Origin: Verrucomicrobiota bacterium
GTDB lineage: Bacteria > Verrucomicrobiota > Verrucomicrobiia > Limisphaerales > J093
Direction of reading: 5' to 3'
Assembly (NCBI GenBank): GCA_022710935.1
Contig: JAKLFY010000004.1
Coordinates: 1 to 64,000, forward strand
Length of the DNA stretch: 64,000 nucleotides
A program made the position numbers and the translations under genes. The notes beneath the pieces were generated by a model. That model made no database searches. It worked only from the letters and a program-made list of their open reading frames with translations, and was not told the origin of the DNA. Position 1 is the first letter of the stretch. Each line of letters opens with the position of its first letter. This document shows, piece after piece, positions 63,180 to 64,000 of the stretch.

Positions 63180-63835
63180 AACCCGTTTCTCCCGTCACCG
63201 TTCTGATCGCCGATGACCATCCGATCTTCCGGCGGGGTCTCTGCGGGATCATCGCCGGCGACTCCTCGTTGCGACTGGTCGGCGAGGCCGCGGATGGCGA
63301 GCAGGCGTGGCGCCTGATCCAGGAACTGCGGCCGACGCTGGCCGTGTTGGACAACCACATGCCCAGGCTCACCGGGCTGCAAGTGGGGCGCCTCGTCTTC
63401 CAGCACCGCGTGCCGGTCGGGTTGATCATGCTGACCGTCGACACGGAGGAAGCGCTGTTGAACAAGGCGCTGAACCTGGGCTTCAAAGGCTACCTGCTCA
63501 AGGAAACCGCCGCCGCGGATTTGTTGCACGCGGTGCATGCCGTGGCGAAGGGCAACGCCTATGTCACGCCGGCCCTCTCCGATGCCCTGATCCGCCGGCA
63601 GCGCGCCAGCAGCGAGTTGCGGGGGCAAAAGCCGGGTCTGGACAAACTTAGTCCCAGCGAGCGCGCGGTCCTGAAACTCATCGCCGAGGATCGCACCAGC
63701 AAGGAAATCGCCGCTCTTCTGGGCTGCAGCCATCGCACGGTGGATACGCACCGCCAACACATCTCCCAGAAACTCGAGCTGAGCGGCACCCACAGCCTGC
63801 TCCGTTTCGCCTTCGACCACAAATCAGAGCTCTAA
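63176..63835 (+). CDS. NarL/FixJ-type response regulator
   Basis: 219 residues, ATG overlapping the kinase stop (ATGA). The receiver domain starts VTVLIADDHPIFRRGLCGII and has phospho-acceptor Asp59 in LAVLDNHMP. A LuxR-type helix-turn-helix closes the protein (LSPSERAVLKLIAEDRTSKE; RTVDTHRQHISQKLEL). It would activate genes in response to the upstream kinase. Possible target promoters nearby are the isomerase-like gene and its own operon. Confidence 0.94.
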   Translation: MKPVSPVTVLIADDHPIFRRGLCGIIAGDSSLRLVGEAADGEQAWRLIQELRPTLAVLDNHMPRLTGLQVGRLVFQHRVPVGLIMLTVDTEEALLNKALNLGFKGYLLKETAAADLLHAVHAVAKGNAYVTPALSDALIRRQRASSELRGQKPGLDKLSPSERAVLKLIAEDRTSKEIAALLGCSHRTVDTHRQHISQKLELSGTHSLLRFAFDHKSEL

Positions 63836-63925
63836 CAAGACCTCGCCTTGGACCGACGAGGCGCGTGCCTTCCTGGCCCTTCGAGTCTTGATACCAGCCT
63901 CGTCGGTCCAAGGCGAAGTCTTGTT
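63834..63925. repeat. 29-bp inverted repeat after the response regulator
   Basis: The arm at 63834-63862 (starts AACAAGACCTCGCC) pairs with 63897-63925 (ends GGCGAAGTCTTGTT) with one mismatch around a 34-base loop. It starts within the stop codon of the response regulator gene. It could terminate transcription, but the long arms look more like a dispersed palindromic repeat. The remaining 75 bases to the window edge show no gene. Confidence 0.75.
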
Positions 63926-64000
63926 GAGCATTCCGTGGCCGTGTTGCGCAATCGGAGAGCTCCGTTTGCCTGAGCTCGGCGAGGCTCTGCCTCGTGCCAA

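Overview
The window is high-GC (about 65%) chromosomal DNA, best explained by a member of the Verrucomicrobiota (Pedosphaera/Limisphaera-like). This is an inference from gene content: a DUF1559-like prepilin with an NVLYSDGH tail, an S46 peptidase, secreted FG-GAP and Ig-like proteins, Tat- and Sec-exported sugar enzymes, heptad repeats of the TGAGCGT/TGAACGT type, and long hairpin repeats between genes. No rRNA gene or taxonomic marker is complete enough to settle it. One tRNA (Ser, CGA) is present.

Layout. 0-5.5 kb: a truncated URO-D-family gene, a Tat-exported TIM-barrel protein, an S46 peptidase and ychF. 5.5-11.4 kb: a complete tripartite RND efflux operon (adaptor, pump, outer-membrane channel). 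11.5-14.5 kb: a D-2-hydroxyacid dehydrogenase, then a prepilin-like protein and a secreted protein on the minus strand. 14.7-24.2 kb: pyruvate kinase, a tightly overlapping five-gene set, then asnS. The five genes encode an Fe-S protein, a radical SAM enzyme, a DUF116-polyprenyl synthase fusion, an alpha/alpha-toroid protein and a class II terpene cyclase. 24.3-28.5 kb: tcdA, homospermidine synthase and a tri-heme cytochrome c peroxidase.

28.5-34.6 kb is a gene graveyard around the tRNA: pieces of a DNA methyltransferase, an AbrB/PIN toxin-antitoxin pair, a TPR protein, a Y-family polymerase, an IS630-type transposase and several unknown genes, all frameshifted or truncated. 34.6-41.5 kb is one compact minus-strand operon running rhaA, an NCS1-type permease, a 57-residue membrane protein, a RhaT-type symporter, etfB, etfA and a YegS-type lipid kinase. 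41.6-42.6 kb is a decayed methylase/nuclease chimera. 43-49.8 kb: a three-domain UspA protein, a Gfo/Idh/MocA protein, an alkyltransferase, a DUF5615-type toxin-antitoxin pair and a TonB-ExbB-ExbD-coiled-coil operon. 50.3-54.3 kb: the Hen1-Pnkp RNA repair pair. 54.7-64 kb: a nucleoside hydrolase/beta-helix fusion, an internally deleted type III restriction locus (mod, ORF6N, res stub), a secreted sugar-isomerase-like protein and a two-component system.

Two intact loci deserve most attention. The first is the radical SAM/DUF116-prenyl synthase/cyclase set, which looks like an uncharacterised isoprenoid pathway for a long-chain polyprenyl product. The second is the rhamnose operon with a built-in electron-transfer flavoprotein, two unrelated transporters and a small membrane protein. 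In both, the sequence shows enzyme families and tight coupling; the products and electron partners are inferred.
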